Below are positions 1 through 6,640 of a stretch of DNA of 9,124 nucleotides, piece after piece. Within the stretch, counting starts at the first letter, position 1; every line of letters begins with the position of its first letter. A model generated the notes under the pieces. That model was not told where the DNA came from. It made no database searches and saw only the letters and a program-made list of their open reading frames with translations. The position numbers were made by a program, and so were the translations under genes. Origin of the DNA: JALZHR01 sp036389695 (GTDB lineage: Bacteria; Acidobacteriota; Blastocatellia; Pyrinomonadales; Pyrinomonadaceae); assembly GCA_036389695.1 (NCBI GenBank), contig DASVWG010000531.1, positions 1-9,124 of the forward strand, written 5' to 3'.

Positions 1-1063
1 GAAGGGCGGCTTCCGCTTCCTGACCGTCATTTTGTAAGCGTGAAATCAGGTAATGGAAAAAGAATCCGCCGGAAAGACACCACAAAATCAAACAAGTCAG
101 AAACCACAGCCAGGGCTGCTGGCGGTCGGGTGAAACAATAGTAAAAACGACTCCTTTATCTGTTCCGGCAAAACTGCGCGCGCCGGAACTGAAACAGGTT
201 CGCCGCAGTCCGTTGTTAACAATAAAATCACAGTTTTCCTCGCTGCCGTCAGACAATTCCAGAAAAGCGTTTAAGTCTCCGATTGAGCCATTTTTCCCGA
301 CCTGCAAAACCGGAATGTAATTTTTTGAACCCGTCACTTGCAGGGTCGCGGGCTGTCTCGAAGAAGTTAAATAAATATTAGCCCGGCGAAGCGGCTCGTC
401 CTTATTGACCTGTTCGACGGCTTCCGGCAGCGAAACGGGTTTCGGAGCAATATGCTGAATGAGAAATCGCGGCGCGGCGTCGCGCGGACTCAGTTCTATA
501 AAAAAAGGCAGTCTGAGAGGCGCGCGTTCCGGTTTCGCATCCGCAGGCGGCGACCAGATAATTGAAAGATTGAGTGTTTCTCCCTCAACTACAATTCCTT
601 TTCCTCCGTCCGACTGTTCGCTGCCGGTCTCGTCCTTAACAGAGATGCTGCCGCGCAGCTCCGGCGAGTTTGTCCAGGTGAGCTTGCTCGGTTCCTTGTC
701 GGCTTTCTGTGTAAATAGAAAACTAACCTTTCCCGCGAAACAGTTATTTTCGCATCCGCGGTCTAAGATGTAATCGACCTGCTGGCTTTCATCTCCGACG
801 GTGACGGTTTGGGTCGCCGTATCAATCGATGAGAGCGGGTAGTAGAGTCCTATTTCCAGAAACTGAGGCTTGGGCTTATAGCCGAATCCGAGAGTGCTGA
901 AAATAAAAAACGAAGCAAAAACAAAGGATGCTCCGTAGAGAACCAGAAACCAGATTTGCCGCTCCCGTTTGGTTTTGGGATTTTTCCGGAGTACAAATAA
1001 AGACAATCCGATAAACAAGAGGAGAAAAATTCCGAAAAATAATGAAAGACTGGCAGCAAACAT
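1..1063 (-). CDS. Unrecognised membrane protein with large extracytoplasmic domain (3' end outside window)
   Basis: An open frame runs from ATG (1061-1063) to the left edge without a stop, giving 354 visible residues. I do not recognise the family. Residues 2-25 and 37-58 are hydrophobic helices joined by a very basic loop (R26, K27, K30, K32, R33, R35), so that loop should be cytoplasmic and residues about 60-317 should be extracytoplasmic. A third helix at about 318-340 (tryptophan- and phenylalanine-rich) returns the chain to the cytoplasm, and the sequence continues out of the window. The middle domain looks beta-rich and soluble and holds four cysteines in two close pairs, which could form disulfides. 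An in-frame TAG lies seven codons upstream and no other usable start lies between, so ATG 1063 is the first start. The only AGGA is about 16 bases away, so the ribosome site is weak. The gene is divergent from the 2203 gene. Real coding is supported by the long stop-free frame and a coherent topology; function is unknown. Confidence 0.75.
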   Translation of the reverse strand, partial: MFAASLSLFFGIFLLLFIGLSLFVLRKNPKTKRERQIWFLVLYGASFVFASFFIFSTLGFGYKPKPQFLEIGLYYPLSSIDTATQTVTVGDESQQVDYILDRGCENNCFAGKVSFLFTQKADKEPSKLTWTNSPELRGSISVKDETGSEQSDGGKGIVVEGETLNLSIIWSPPADAKPERAPLRLPFFIELSPRDAAPRFLIQHIAPKPVSLPEAVEQVNKDEPLRRANIYLTSSRQPATLQVTGSKNYIPVLQVGKNGSIGDLNAFLELSDGSEENCDFIVNNGLRRTCFSSGARSFAGTDKGVVFTIVSPDRQQPWLWFLTCLILWCLSGGFFFHYLISRLQNDGQEAEAAL

Positions 1064-2127
1064 ATAGTTTTTATTGGAGTCCTACAAGAAAATGAATTTT
1101 ATTGAACATCATTAATCCAAAACGAAAAATTTCGCAAAAATATAAAATAAATTGAATTGCGTTTAGATTTCTGTTTGGAAACTTTAACAGTAACTACTCT
1201 GTAAGCAATATTTCCGTTAAGGCGCAACTATACTTTTAAACTACTCTTAAATTCTGTAACTTCGGAGAAGGTAATCCTTCGATGAGTCTGAATCGACAAG
1301 GAATCGAGATCCGACCTAAAACTCTTGAAGGAAGCTAATGTTTATTACGACTTAATCCGATTCTCTCGAACCTTGTTCGTTAGTGAAACAATTCTGTTAA
1401 GTCTGTATAACTGTAAGCGCGTCTTAATACTGCCTGGAGAATAAAAGGGTTTATTAGCTTAAATATCATTAAAGCCTAAACTGCCTATAAAGAAATTTCA
1501 GTGTTTTTCCATTACGTTTTTAATTTACCCGTCCGCCAAAACTTTTAAAAACATAAAAAAGACGACATTTTGAATTCGCAGGACGCGCTAAATTTGCGAT
1601 TTGTTATTTCCCGGCTGATACACAAACCGAGAAGCACGACGAAAGCCGAAGCTTTTATCTAACTTATTTCGCAAATTTTAAAAAGTCTTTCGCAGTTAGT
1701 TTGACTGCAGGGAATTTCACCCTTCCGAATTCATTGTCGTCGGTCTTATTATTATAGAATTTAATTGCAATTAACTTGCAAGGGATTAAAAACCATTTCT
1801 TTGGTTTTGTCAACAAAGATTCAAGCGAAAGTTAATAAAACTTTACCGGGGAAATTTTTCTAATAATAATGATTTGATATGAATATTACTTTTCAGCAAT
1901 GTTTCCTCTCTCCATTAATTGGTGGTTACGTAACTGCTGACCAGGTCATATAAACCATATGCGTCACGGGCGTTTCACTCAATAAATTAAAGGCTTATGC
2001 TAAATATTTGTCAGAATGCGGCGCGGACGGCTGGTTTTAATATGTTACATATTAAAACCAGCCGAAATTAAAATAAGGTCACACAAATCCACCGCAGATT
2101 TAAGACACTACCGAGCTTTTTATTTTA
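1064..2127. other. Long AT-rich divergent intergenic region
   Basis: No convincing gene is visible on either strand: frames are broken by frequent stops and no short frame shows a recognisable motif. The base composition is visibly more AT-rich than both flanking genes. It holds several inverted repeats: a small GAAGG/CCTTC hairpin at 1267-1280, an imperfect pair of arms at about 1291-1319 and 1351-1381, a 10-bp perfect pair AAATTTGCGA/TCGCAAATTT at 1590-1599 and 1669-1678, a 14-base palindrome TTAATTGCAATTAA at 1761-1774, a 10-base palindrome GTTACGTAAC at 1925-1934, and the strong hairpin at 2028-2064 listed separately. The region must carry promoters for both divergent genes. Whether it also holds a small RNA or an eroded gene cannot be told from the sequence alone. 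Confidence 0.6.
2028..2064. repeat. Perfect 17-bp inverted repeat (hairpin)
   Basis: The arm CGGCTGGTTTTAATATG (2028-2044) is followed by a 3-base TTA loop and its exact reverse complement (2048-2064). There is no run of T after it on either strand, so it does not look like an ordinary intrinsic terminator. It lies about 64 bases upstream of the proposed -35 box of the 2203 gene. It could be an operator for a dimeric regulator, a small dispersed palindromic element, or part of a structured RNA. The structure is certain; its role is not. Confidence 0.85.
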
Positions 2128-2156
2128 TTGATTTACTGGAGTAAAAGAATTAGAAT
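2128..2156 (+). promoter_or_regulatory. Candidate sigma70 promoter for the delta-60 repeat gene
   Basis: TTGATT (2128-2133, 4 of 6 matches to the -35 consensus) is separated by exactly 17 bases from TAGAAT (2151-2156, 5 of 6 matches to the -10 consensus). Transcription would begin near 2163 and give a leader of about 40 bases before the ATG at 2203. This fits the start chosen for the gene, since the upstream TTG at 2128 would then lie within the promoter. It is a pattern match in AT-rich DNA, so it remains a candidate. Confidence 0.45.
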
Positions 2157-2190
2157 GGGCAAAACCGACCGCCCTCTCGGATATCGACTC

Positions 2191-2195
2191 AGGAG
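2191..2195 (+). promoter_or_regulatory. Ribosome binding site that fixes the start at 2203
   Basis: AGGAG lies seven bases before ATG 2203. The alternative in-frame starts, TTG 2128 and ATG 2155, have no comparable Shine-Dalgarno site, and would place about 25 or 16 basic, polar residues ahead of a normal signal peptide. The site therefore supports 2203 as the true start. Confidence 0.75.
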
Positions 2196-2202
2196 AAAAA
2201 CA

Positions 2203-5200
2203 ATGTATTCATTATTCAAATTCGCACGGGAAACCGTTTGCGCGGCGATGTTCGCGCTTTGCATCTTAATAATAATCGGCGGCGTTATCAGCGTCAGGGC
2301 GCAAAGCTCTAACGTCGACGCCGGATTTAACCCGACACTGGCAAAAGACGTCAATTTAAACGTCGAAAACGCCTCGGGAAGAATCTTCCCGCAGCCGGAC
2401 GGAAAAACTATTCTGGCGACAACTTATTTCGACGGCAACGTGACGAGGAGCCTAACTTACCGCGTGAACGCCGACGGGACGCGTGACGAAACGTTTAATT
2501 GCGCCGTCTGCACCGACCTCGGGCTGCCCATTCAACAGGCGGACGGAAAACTGCTGTTCGCCACGGGCGTGCTGCTTCCCGCCGACGGCTCGCCGTTTCT
2601 TTTTTACCGTGTCAGATTCGTCCGCGTCAACACGAACGGCAGCCTGGCGAATGAAGCCGTCACGATGGTCGGCAATCCGTCCTCCGGCGGCTCTTTGTTC
2701 ACAACGCTGTGGGGCGTGCAGCCGGACGGCAAATTCTATCTGGAATGGCTGCACTCTTCAGGCTCGGGCACTAATCGCGCTCTTTTCCGCATCAATCCCG
2801 ACTTTACCGTGGACAACACCTTTTCGCCAATATCATTTCCGGGAACCAATAATAATATAAGTGATTTTCTGCTGCTGCCGAACGGCAACTTTTTTGTCAG
2901 CGCCGGCAGCTCTCTGTCGCGCTACAATCCGAGCGGAGCGCGTGATACGTCGTTTGAAAGCCCGACGCTGGTTTGCAACTTCTGCGGGTTCACGCCGCCT
3001 TATATCAGCGAGATTGAAATGCAATCGACCGGAAAGCTGATCATCAGCGGCGCTTTCAGCAGCGTCAACGGCGTCACGCGCGACAAGCTGGCGCGGCTGG
3101 AACCGGCGGGCAATGTCGATTTGACTTTTACGACGGGCGACAGCATCGTCCTTAAAGTCCAGCCGGACGATAAAATTATTACCATCGGCTTCAATTCGCT
3201 GCTGCGGCTCAACGCCGACGGCTCGCCGGACAACACGTTTACCGCGCCGGCAGGCGTTTTAGCCAACGTCGCCGAAATCGACAGCCTCGGGCGAATCCTG
3301 ATTTTCGCGCGTTTTGCCGACAACAAATGGAAATTCGCCCGGCTCAATACGAACGGCACTCTGGAGACGGTGTTCGACCCTCCGGCAGCGAGAGGAGCGG
3401 TCACGACGCTGGCGCGCCGCCCGGACGGCAAAATCGTCATCGCGGGCGACTTCAGCAGAGTGAACAATGTCGCGCGCAACCGCATCGCGGTGCTGAACGC
3501 CGACGGGACGCCCGACCCGGTTTTTAATCCGAACGGCGGCTTTGACCAGATACCGTTCGGCATCGCGGCTCAGGCTGATAATAAAATCATCGTCGCCGGC
3601 TCTTTCACTCTTTACGACGGCGTGCCGCGGTCGATTATCGTACGACTGAACACGGACGGGACGGTGGATTCGACCTTTAACCCGATTATCAACGCGCAGC
3701 TCTCGGCAATCGCCGTGCAGGCGGACGGAAAGATTCTCATCGGCGGCTTTTTCTCGGAAGTTAACGGCGTCGCCCGAAACCGCTTCGCGCGACTTAACCC
3801 GGACGGAAGCCTCGACGTGCCGTTTAACCCGATACTTTCCGCCAACGCGGGAATTTTTTCAATCTTTGTCGAGCCGGACGGTAAAATCGACATCGGCGGC
3901 AGCTTTACCGGCGTCAACGGCTTCTCGCGGTCATATGTCGCGCGACTGAACGCGGACGGCTCGACCGACACTGCTTTCAACGCCGGAAGCGTCGGCGGAG
4001 TTAATAAAGTCTTCAGGCAGCCGGACGGAAAATATTTGATTTTATTCCCGAACTCCGGCAACCCGATACTTTCGCGGCGCAACAATGACGGCAGCGTGGA
4101 CAACACATTCACGCCGCCGACGTTTACAAAAGTCGGCGCGCAGCCGAGCCTCGACGACTTCGCCGTGCTGCCGAACGGAGCGATTATCGTGGGCGGTTCG
4201 TTCGACGCGGTCAACGGCACTCCCCGGATTAACCTCGCGCGGCTTCGTCCGGATGGCACTTTGGATGCTCGCCTTTCCGGCGGCGCAACCGGCGGACGCG
4301 TCAGAGCCTTGCTCGCCGAACCGGACGGCAAAACAATAGTCGGCGGTTTCTTTTCAGCTATCGAAAACTTGAGCCGCACCGGTTTAGCCAGACTAAACAA
4401 CGCGCCGTCAAACCCGCCGCTGTTTGATTTCGACGGCGACGGTCGGTCAGATTTATCGGTTTTCCGCCCGTCGACAGGCTTCTGGTATGTCATCAACAGC
4501 CAGAACAACTCTTTCAGCGGCGTGCAGTTTGGCGCCAGCGGTGATTTAACCGCCCCGGCTGACTACGACGGAGACGGAAAAACCGATTTCGCGGTTTTCC
4601 GCCCGAGTGACGGCACCTGGTATATCATGCAATCTACCGCCGGATTCCGTGCCGCACAGTTTGGAGCCAACGGCGATATTCCCGTGCCCGGAGATTTCGA
4701 CGGCGACGGAAAAGCTAATCTGGCTGTTTTCCGTCCGTCAACCGGTTCGTGGTATATCGCTCGCGCGACGGGAACTCCGAATCAGAATTTCGATTCCGTC
4801 CCGTTTGGCGCGAACGGCGATAAACCGATTGCCGGAGCCGATTTCGACGGCGACGGAAAAGCTGATGTCGCTGTCTTCCGTCCAAGTGACGGAAACTGGT
4901 ATCGCATCAACAGCTCGACCAATCAGTTCGTCGGCATTCATTTCGGCATCTCGGAAGACAAACCTGTCGCGGCTGATTACGACGGCGACGGCAAGACTGA
5001 TTTAGCCGTTTACAGACCGAGTGACGGCGTGTGGTATCGCATCAACAGCGGAGCGGATACATTCACCGCCACGCAGTTCGGCATCAGTGCCGACCGACCG
5101 GTTCCGGCTGATTACGATGGCGACGGACGAGCCGATTTGGGCGTCTTCAGACCGAGCGAAGGCATCTGGTATCTGCTGCGCTCGACGCAGGGCTTTACCG

Positions 5201-5256
5201 GAGTGCAGTTCGGCGCAAACGGCGATATTCCGGCGCCGAATGCTTTCGTCAGATAG
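2203..5256 (+). CDS. Exported delta-60 repeat / FG-GAP-like repeat protein
   Basis: The protein has 1017 residues. Residues 1-33 form a signal peptide: short basic start, hydrophobic core at about 12-31, and a likely cut after VRA33. Residues 64 to about 735 hold about 14 delta-60 type repeats spaced near 49 residues, with the pattern QPDGKI-IGG-F--VNG-xR--ARLNxDG--D-TFNP. Residues 741-1012 hold six repeats of 43-49 residues of the type D-Y/F-DGDGKxD-AVFRPSDGxWY, starting at D742, D787, D831, D880, D925 and D970, with a stub at 1013-1017. The DxDGDGxxD loops resemble the calcium-binding loops of FG-GAP/VCBS repeats. Both repeat types are expected to fold as beta-propeller blades. The mature part has only four cysteines, in two CxxC pairs (100/103 and 258/261). 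No C-terminal anchor or sorting signal is visible, so it is probably secreted or loosely surface-bound, perhaps in binding or adhesion. No catalytic motif is seen. It has its own likely promoter and terminator and looks monocistronic. Confidence 0.93.
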   Translation: MYSLFKFARETVCAAMFALCILIIIGGVISVRAQSSNVDAGFNPTLAKDVNLNVENASGRIFPQPDGKTILATTYFDGNVTRSLTYRVNADGTRDETFNCAVCTDLGLPIQQADGKLLFATGVLLPADGSPFLFYRVRFVRVNTNGSLANEAVTMVGNPSSGGSLFTTLWGVQPDGKFYLEWLHSSGSGTNRALFRINPDFTVDNTFSPISFPGTNNNISDFLLLPNGNFFVSAGSSLSRYNPSGARDTSFESPTLVCNFCGFTPPYISEIEMQSTGKLIISGAFSSVNGVTRDKLARLEPAGNVDLTFTTGDSIVLKVQPDDKIITIGFNSLLRLNADGSPDNTFTAPAGVLANVAEIDSLGRILIFARFADNKWKFARLNTNGTLETVFDPPAARGAVTTLARRPDGKIVIAGDFSRVNNVARNRIAVLNADGTPDPVFNPNGGFDQIPFGIAAQADNKIIVAGSFTLYDGVPRSIIVRLNTDGTVDSTFNPIINAQLSAIAVQADGKILIGGFFSEVNGVARNRFARLNPDGSLDVPFNPILSANAGIFSIFVEPDGKIDIGGSFTGVNGFSRSYVARLNADGSTDTAFNAGSVGGVNKVFRQPDGKYLILFPNSGNPILSRRNNDGSVDNTFTPPTFTKVGAQPSLDDFAVLPNGAIIVGGSFDAVNGTPRINLARLRPDGTLDARLSGGATGGRVRALLAEPDGKTIVGGFFSAIENLSRTGLARLNNAPSNPPLFDFDGDGRSDLSVFRPSTGFWYVINSQNNSFSGVQFGASGDLTAPADYDGDGKTDFAVFRPSDGTWYIMQSTAGFRAAQFGANGDIPVPGDFDGDGKANLAVFRPSTGSWYIARATGTPNQNFDSVPFGANGDKPIAGADFDGDGKADVAVFRPSDGNWYRINSSTNQFVGIHFGISEDKPVAADYDGDGKTDLAVYRPSDGVWYRINSGADTFTATQFGISADRPVPADYDGDGRADLGVFRPSEGIWYLLRSTQGFTGVQFGANGDIPAPNAFVR
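2392..4410 (+). repeat. About 14 delta-60 repeat units (protein level)
   Basis: The block runs from QPDGK at residue 64 to just after the last unit, which begins EPDGK at residue 706. The mean spacing is close to 49 residues. The best-preserved units are those in the second half (about residues 410-610), with xPDGKIxIxGxFxxVNGxxRNRxARLNxDGxxDxxFNP; the first four are divergent in the loop after the second strand. Fourteen units would suit two seven-bladed propellers, but that is inference. Confidence 0.8.
4426..5253 (+). repeat. Six tandem FG-GAP-like calcium-loop repeats plus a stub
   Basis: Units begin at 4426, 4561, 4693, 4840, 4975 and 5110, so their lengths are 129-147 bases, and a stub follows at 5239. 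Each encodes D-x-DGDG-x-x-(D/N)-L/F/V-x-V-(F/Y)RPS-x-G-x-WY, followed by a variable segment and a QFG(A/I)xxD closing strand. The DNA copies have diverged, so the repeats are old rather than recently amplified, but GAYGGMGACGG-like cores recur in each unit. Confidence 0.85.
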
Positions 5257-5274
5257 CATCCGCTTTTACTCGTC

Positions 5275-5314
5275 AAAAAAAAGGCTTCTCTCATTTTTGA
5301 GGGAAGCCTTTTTT
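5275..5314. terminator. Bidirectional intrinsic terminator between convergent genes
   Basis: AAGGCTTC (5281-5288) pairs with GAAGCCTT (5303-5310). The stem extends inward through a T-G wobble and CTCA/TGAG to a TTTT loop. A run of A before it (5275-5282) and a run of T after it (5309-5314) give a U tract in both directions. It lies 18 bases after the stop of the repeat-protein gene (plus) and about 33 bases after the stop of the LolA-like gene (minus), so it can end both transcripts. Confidence 0.87.
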
Positions 5315-5346
5315 GGTGGTTTTCAGTTGTCTCAAAAAGGGTCGTT

Positions 5347-6114
5347 TCATTGGTTTTTCTGGAAATAGCTGCGGTCAGCCGTCATCCATTGCTGCGGGTC
5401 GAATAAATTATTGTCGAGCGGCACATTCGTCCGTATGCCGTAATACTCTTCCAGAAAGACGCGTTTGCCGTTGACGATAAAAACTACTTCCGGCGAAATC
5501 CAGCCGCCGCCCTTAACTTTTTCATATTTGTTGAATTCGATTTCCTGAATGCTCGCGCCGTCTTTTCCGACAGGCTGAATCAGACGCACAAAATACAAAT
5601 TCTTTTTATCAATCCAGAACTGCGGCGACCGCAAATCTCCTTGTTTGGCTCCGACGACGTAAACCGCCCTGCCTTGCCACGTGTCTTCGCGCATCGACGA
5701 CAAATCAATTTTCATTTTTTTTAATTGTCCGAGCGTCGTTTCGACCGGCTGAAAATAAACGTCGAAGCCGAGGATAAGCAAAGCGTGTTCGAGCGGACGG
5801 CTGCCCACGAGCTTTCCGTCCTTAAAAGAATTGTTTATGCCATTAGCATAAATGACGCCGCTGCGGCTCGTGAGCGGGTCAAAGTCGACGCGGAGTTTGC
5901 CCGGCATTGACAGGGCTTCATACCAGACGCCGTTCTCGGTCGTGCCGTCGGGCTTGAAAGTCGTCGTTTTCTGCGCGAAAACGAGCGTTTTATACCATTT
6001 TCCGGCGTATTTTTTGTGCATCGCCGAAACTAATTCTTCGGCTGTTTTAATTTTTGCCGAAACCGGCGCAAAAGCGAGCAAAAGAAGAAATAAAATTGCA
6101 GTAAATTTCATCAT
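5347..6114 (-). CDS. LolA-like periplasmic protein (outer-membrane lipoprotein-sorting type)
   Basis: The protein has 255 residues. Residues 1-20 are a typical signal peptide (MMKF, a leucine-rich core, cut after VSA20), so the mature protein is periplasmic or envelope-associated. The body (TAEELVSAMHKKYAG..., then alternating beta strands with WYEALSMPGKLRVDFDP, TWQGRAVYVVGA, QFWIDKKNLYFVR and EIEFNKYEKVKGGGWISPEVV) has the feel of the LolA/LolB fold: a short helix followed by an 11-strand-like open barrel that carries lipid. No lipobox cysteine is present, so it is not itself a lipoprotein. Its exact partner is unknown; it may carry a lipid or lipoprotein, or only share the fold. Two adjacent ATG codons (6112-6114 and 6109-6111) follow AGGA at 6121-6124; the first gives a 6-base spacing. 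A weak -10-like TATAAC lies at 6194-6199 without a good -35 box. The gene is transcribed alone and ends at the shared terminator. Confidence 0.8.
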   Translation of the reverse strand: MMKFTAILFLLLLAFAPVSAKIKTAEELVSAMHKKYAGKWYKTLVFAQKTTTFKPDGTTENGVWYEALSMPGKLRVDFDPLTSRSGVIYANGINNSFKDGKLVGSRPLEHALLILGFDVYFQPVETTLGQLKKMKIDLSSMREDTWQGRAVYVVGAKQGDLRSPQFWIDKKNLYFVRLIQPVGKDGASIQEIEFNKYEKVKGGGWISPEVVFIVNGKRVFLEEYYGIRTNVPLDNNLFDPQQWMTADRSYFQKNQ

Positions 6115-6269
6115 AATTTTTCCTTATAATTTTGTTATCAAACGCCGGTCGAAGGCGAATGAAGAATAGGTAATACGCACGAGACGGGGATTAGTTATAT
6201 TGGTTTAATAGAATAAAATAAATCAAAAAGTGCCGCTTGAAATACGTCTGTCGCCGCCATTTCCCTGCT
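6115..6269. other. Spacer between LolA-like gene and heme monooxygenase gene
   Basis: This stretch of 155 bases is downstream of the helicase-monooxygenase operon and upstream of the LolA-like gene, all on the minus strand. I see no convincing intrinsic terminator for the operon: a T-rich run follows GCGGCAC but without a proper stem. Read-through into the LolA-like gene therefore cannot be excluded. A TATAAC at 6194-6199 (minus strand) is the only promoter-like element and is weak. Confidence 0.4.
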
Positions 6270-6626
6270 CTAATGCATTTTGAAAGCGCCGCCGCGCGGT
6301 TCGGGCGGCAGCTCGGGGCGCGCTGAATCTTGCAGAACTTCGTGCATTTCAAGCACGTTCGGCTTGAAAAAAGCTTCTTTCGGAAGAGTGCCTGATTGGG
6401 CGTGACCTTTTGTAAACGCGTCGGAACGAACCCAATTCATAAAATCCTCGCGGCTGTTCCAGATTGTAAAAACTACATACGGGTCGCCGTCATTGACCGG
6501 GCGCAGGACCTGATTGGAAACGAATCCGGGCATTTGGTCGACCAGTTTCGCCCGCTCGCGGAAGACTTTTTCAAAAGCCTCGGCATATTCGGGGCTGACA
6601 TATATGCGATTGGCGACAGTTATCAT
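6270..6626 (-). CDS. Heme-degrading monooxygenase, IsdG/HmoA type (ABM fold)
   Basis: The protein has 118 residues, close to the 100-110 usual for the family, with a proline-rich C-terminal extension after about residue 99. The N-terminal strand MITVANRIYV holds N6, and NWVRSDAFTKGH holds W65 and H75. These match in position and spacing the Asn-Trp-His triad of staphylococcal IsdG/IsdI (known family knowledge: N near 6-7, W near 66-67, H near 76-77, the His being the axial heme ligand). The dimeric ferredoxin-like ABM fold is also suggested by FVSNQVLRP and YVVFTIWNSREDF. The expected role is oxidative opening of the heme ring in the cytoplasm, releasing iron for use or preventing heme toxicity. 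The ATG at 6624-6626 has AGGA (6635-6638) eight bases away. The gene begins 14 bases after the stop of the helicase gene and is almost certainly co-transcribed with it. A more general antibiotic-biosynthesis-type monooxygenase is the alternative, but the triad favours heme. Confidence 0.88.
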   Translation of the reverse strand: MITVANRIYVSPEYAEAFEKVFRERAKLVDQMPGFVSNQVLRPVNDGDPYVVFTIWNSREDFMNWVRSDAFTKGHAQSGTLPKEAFFKPNVLEMHEVLQDSARPELPPEPRGGAFKMH

Positions 6627-6640
6627 TTTTGTTTTCCTTT

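Noticed and set aside
1255..1300. Short resemblance to bacterial 23S rRNA (GTAACTTCGG-AGAAGG on plus, ATTCCTTGTCG on minus)
   Set aside because: The two matches are 11-16 bases long, lie on opposite strands and have no surrounding rRNA sequence. They are best explained by chance.
1340..1390. Possible tRNA T-arm (GGTTCGAGA on the minus strand)
   Set aside because: No acceptor stem, anticodon arm or proper 5-bp T stem can be built around it.
2128..2202. Upstream TTG (2128) or ATG (2155) as the start of the repeat-protein gene
   Set aside because: Both lack a ribosome site and overlap the proposed promoter. ATG 2203 has AGGAG at the right distance and begins a normal signal peptide.
2242..2264. 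Possible lipoprotein signal around C20 of the repeat protein
   Set aside because: The residues before the cysteine are F-A-L, which do not fit a lipobox (L-A/S-G/A-C), and the hydrophobic core continues after it. A normal signal peptidase I site follows at VRA33.
3612..4508. 298-codon minus-strand open frame inside the repeat-protein gene
   Set aside because: It mirrors the repeats of the real gene on the other strand, has no recognisable motif or ribosome site, and is explained by the regular codon pattern of the sense strand.
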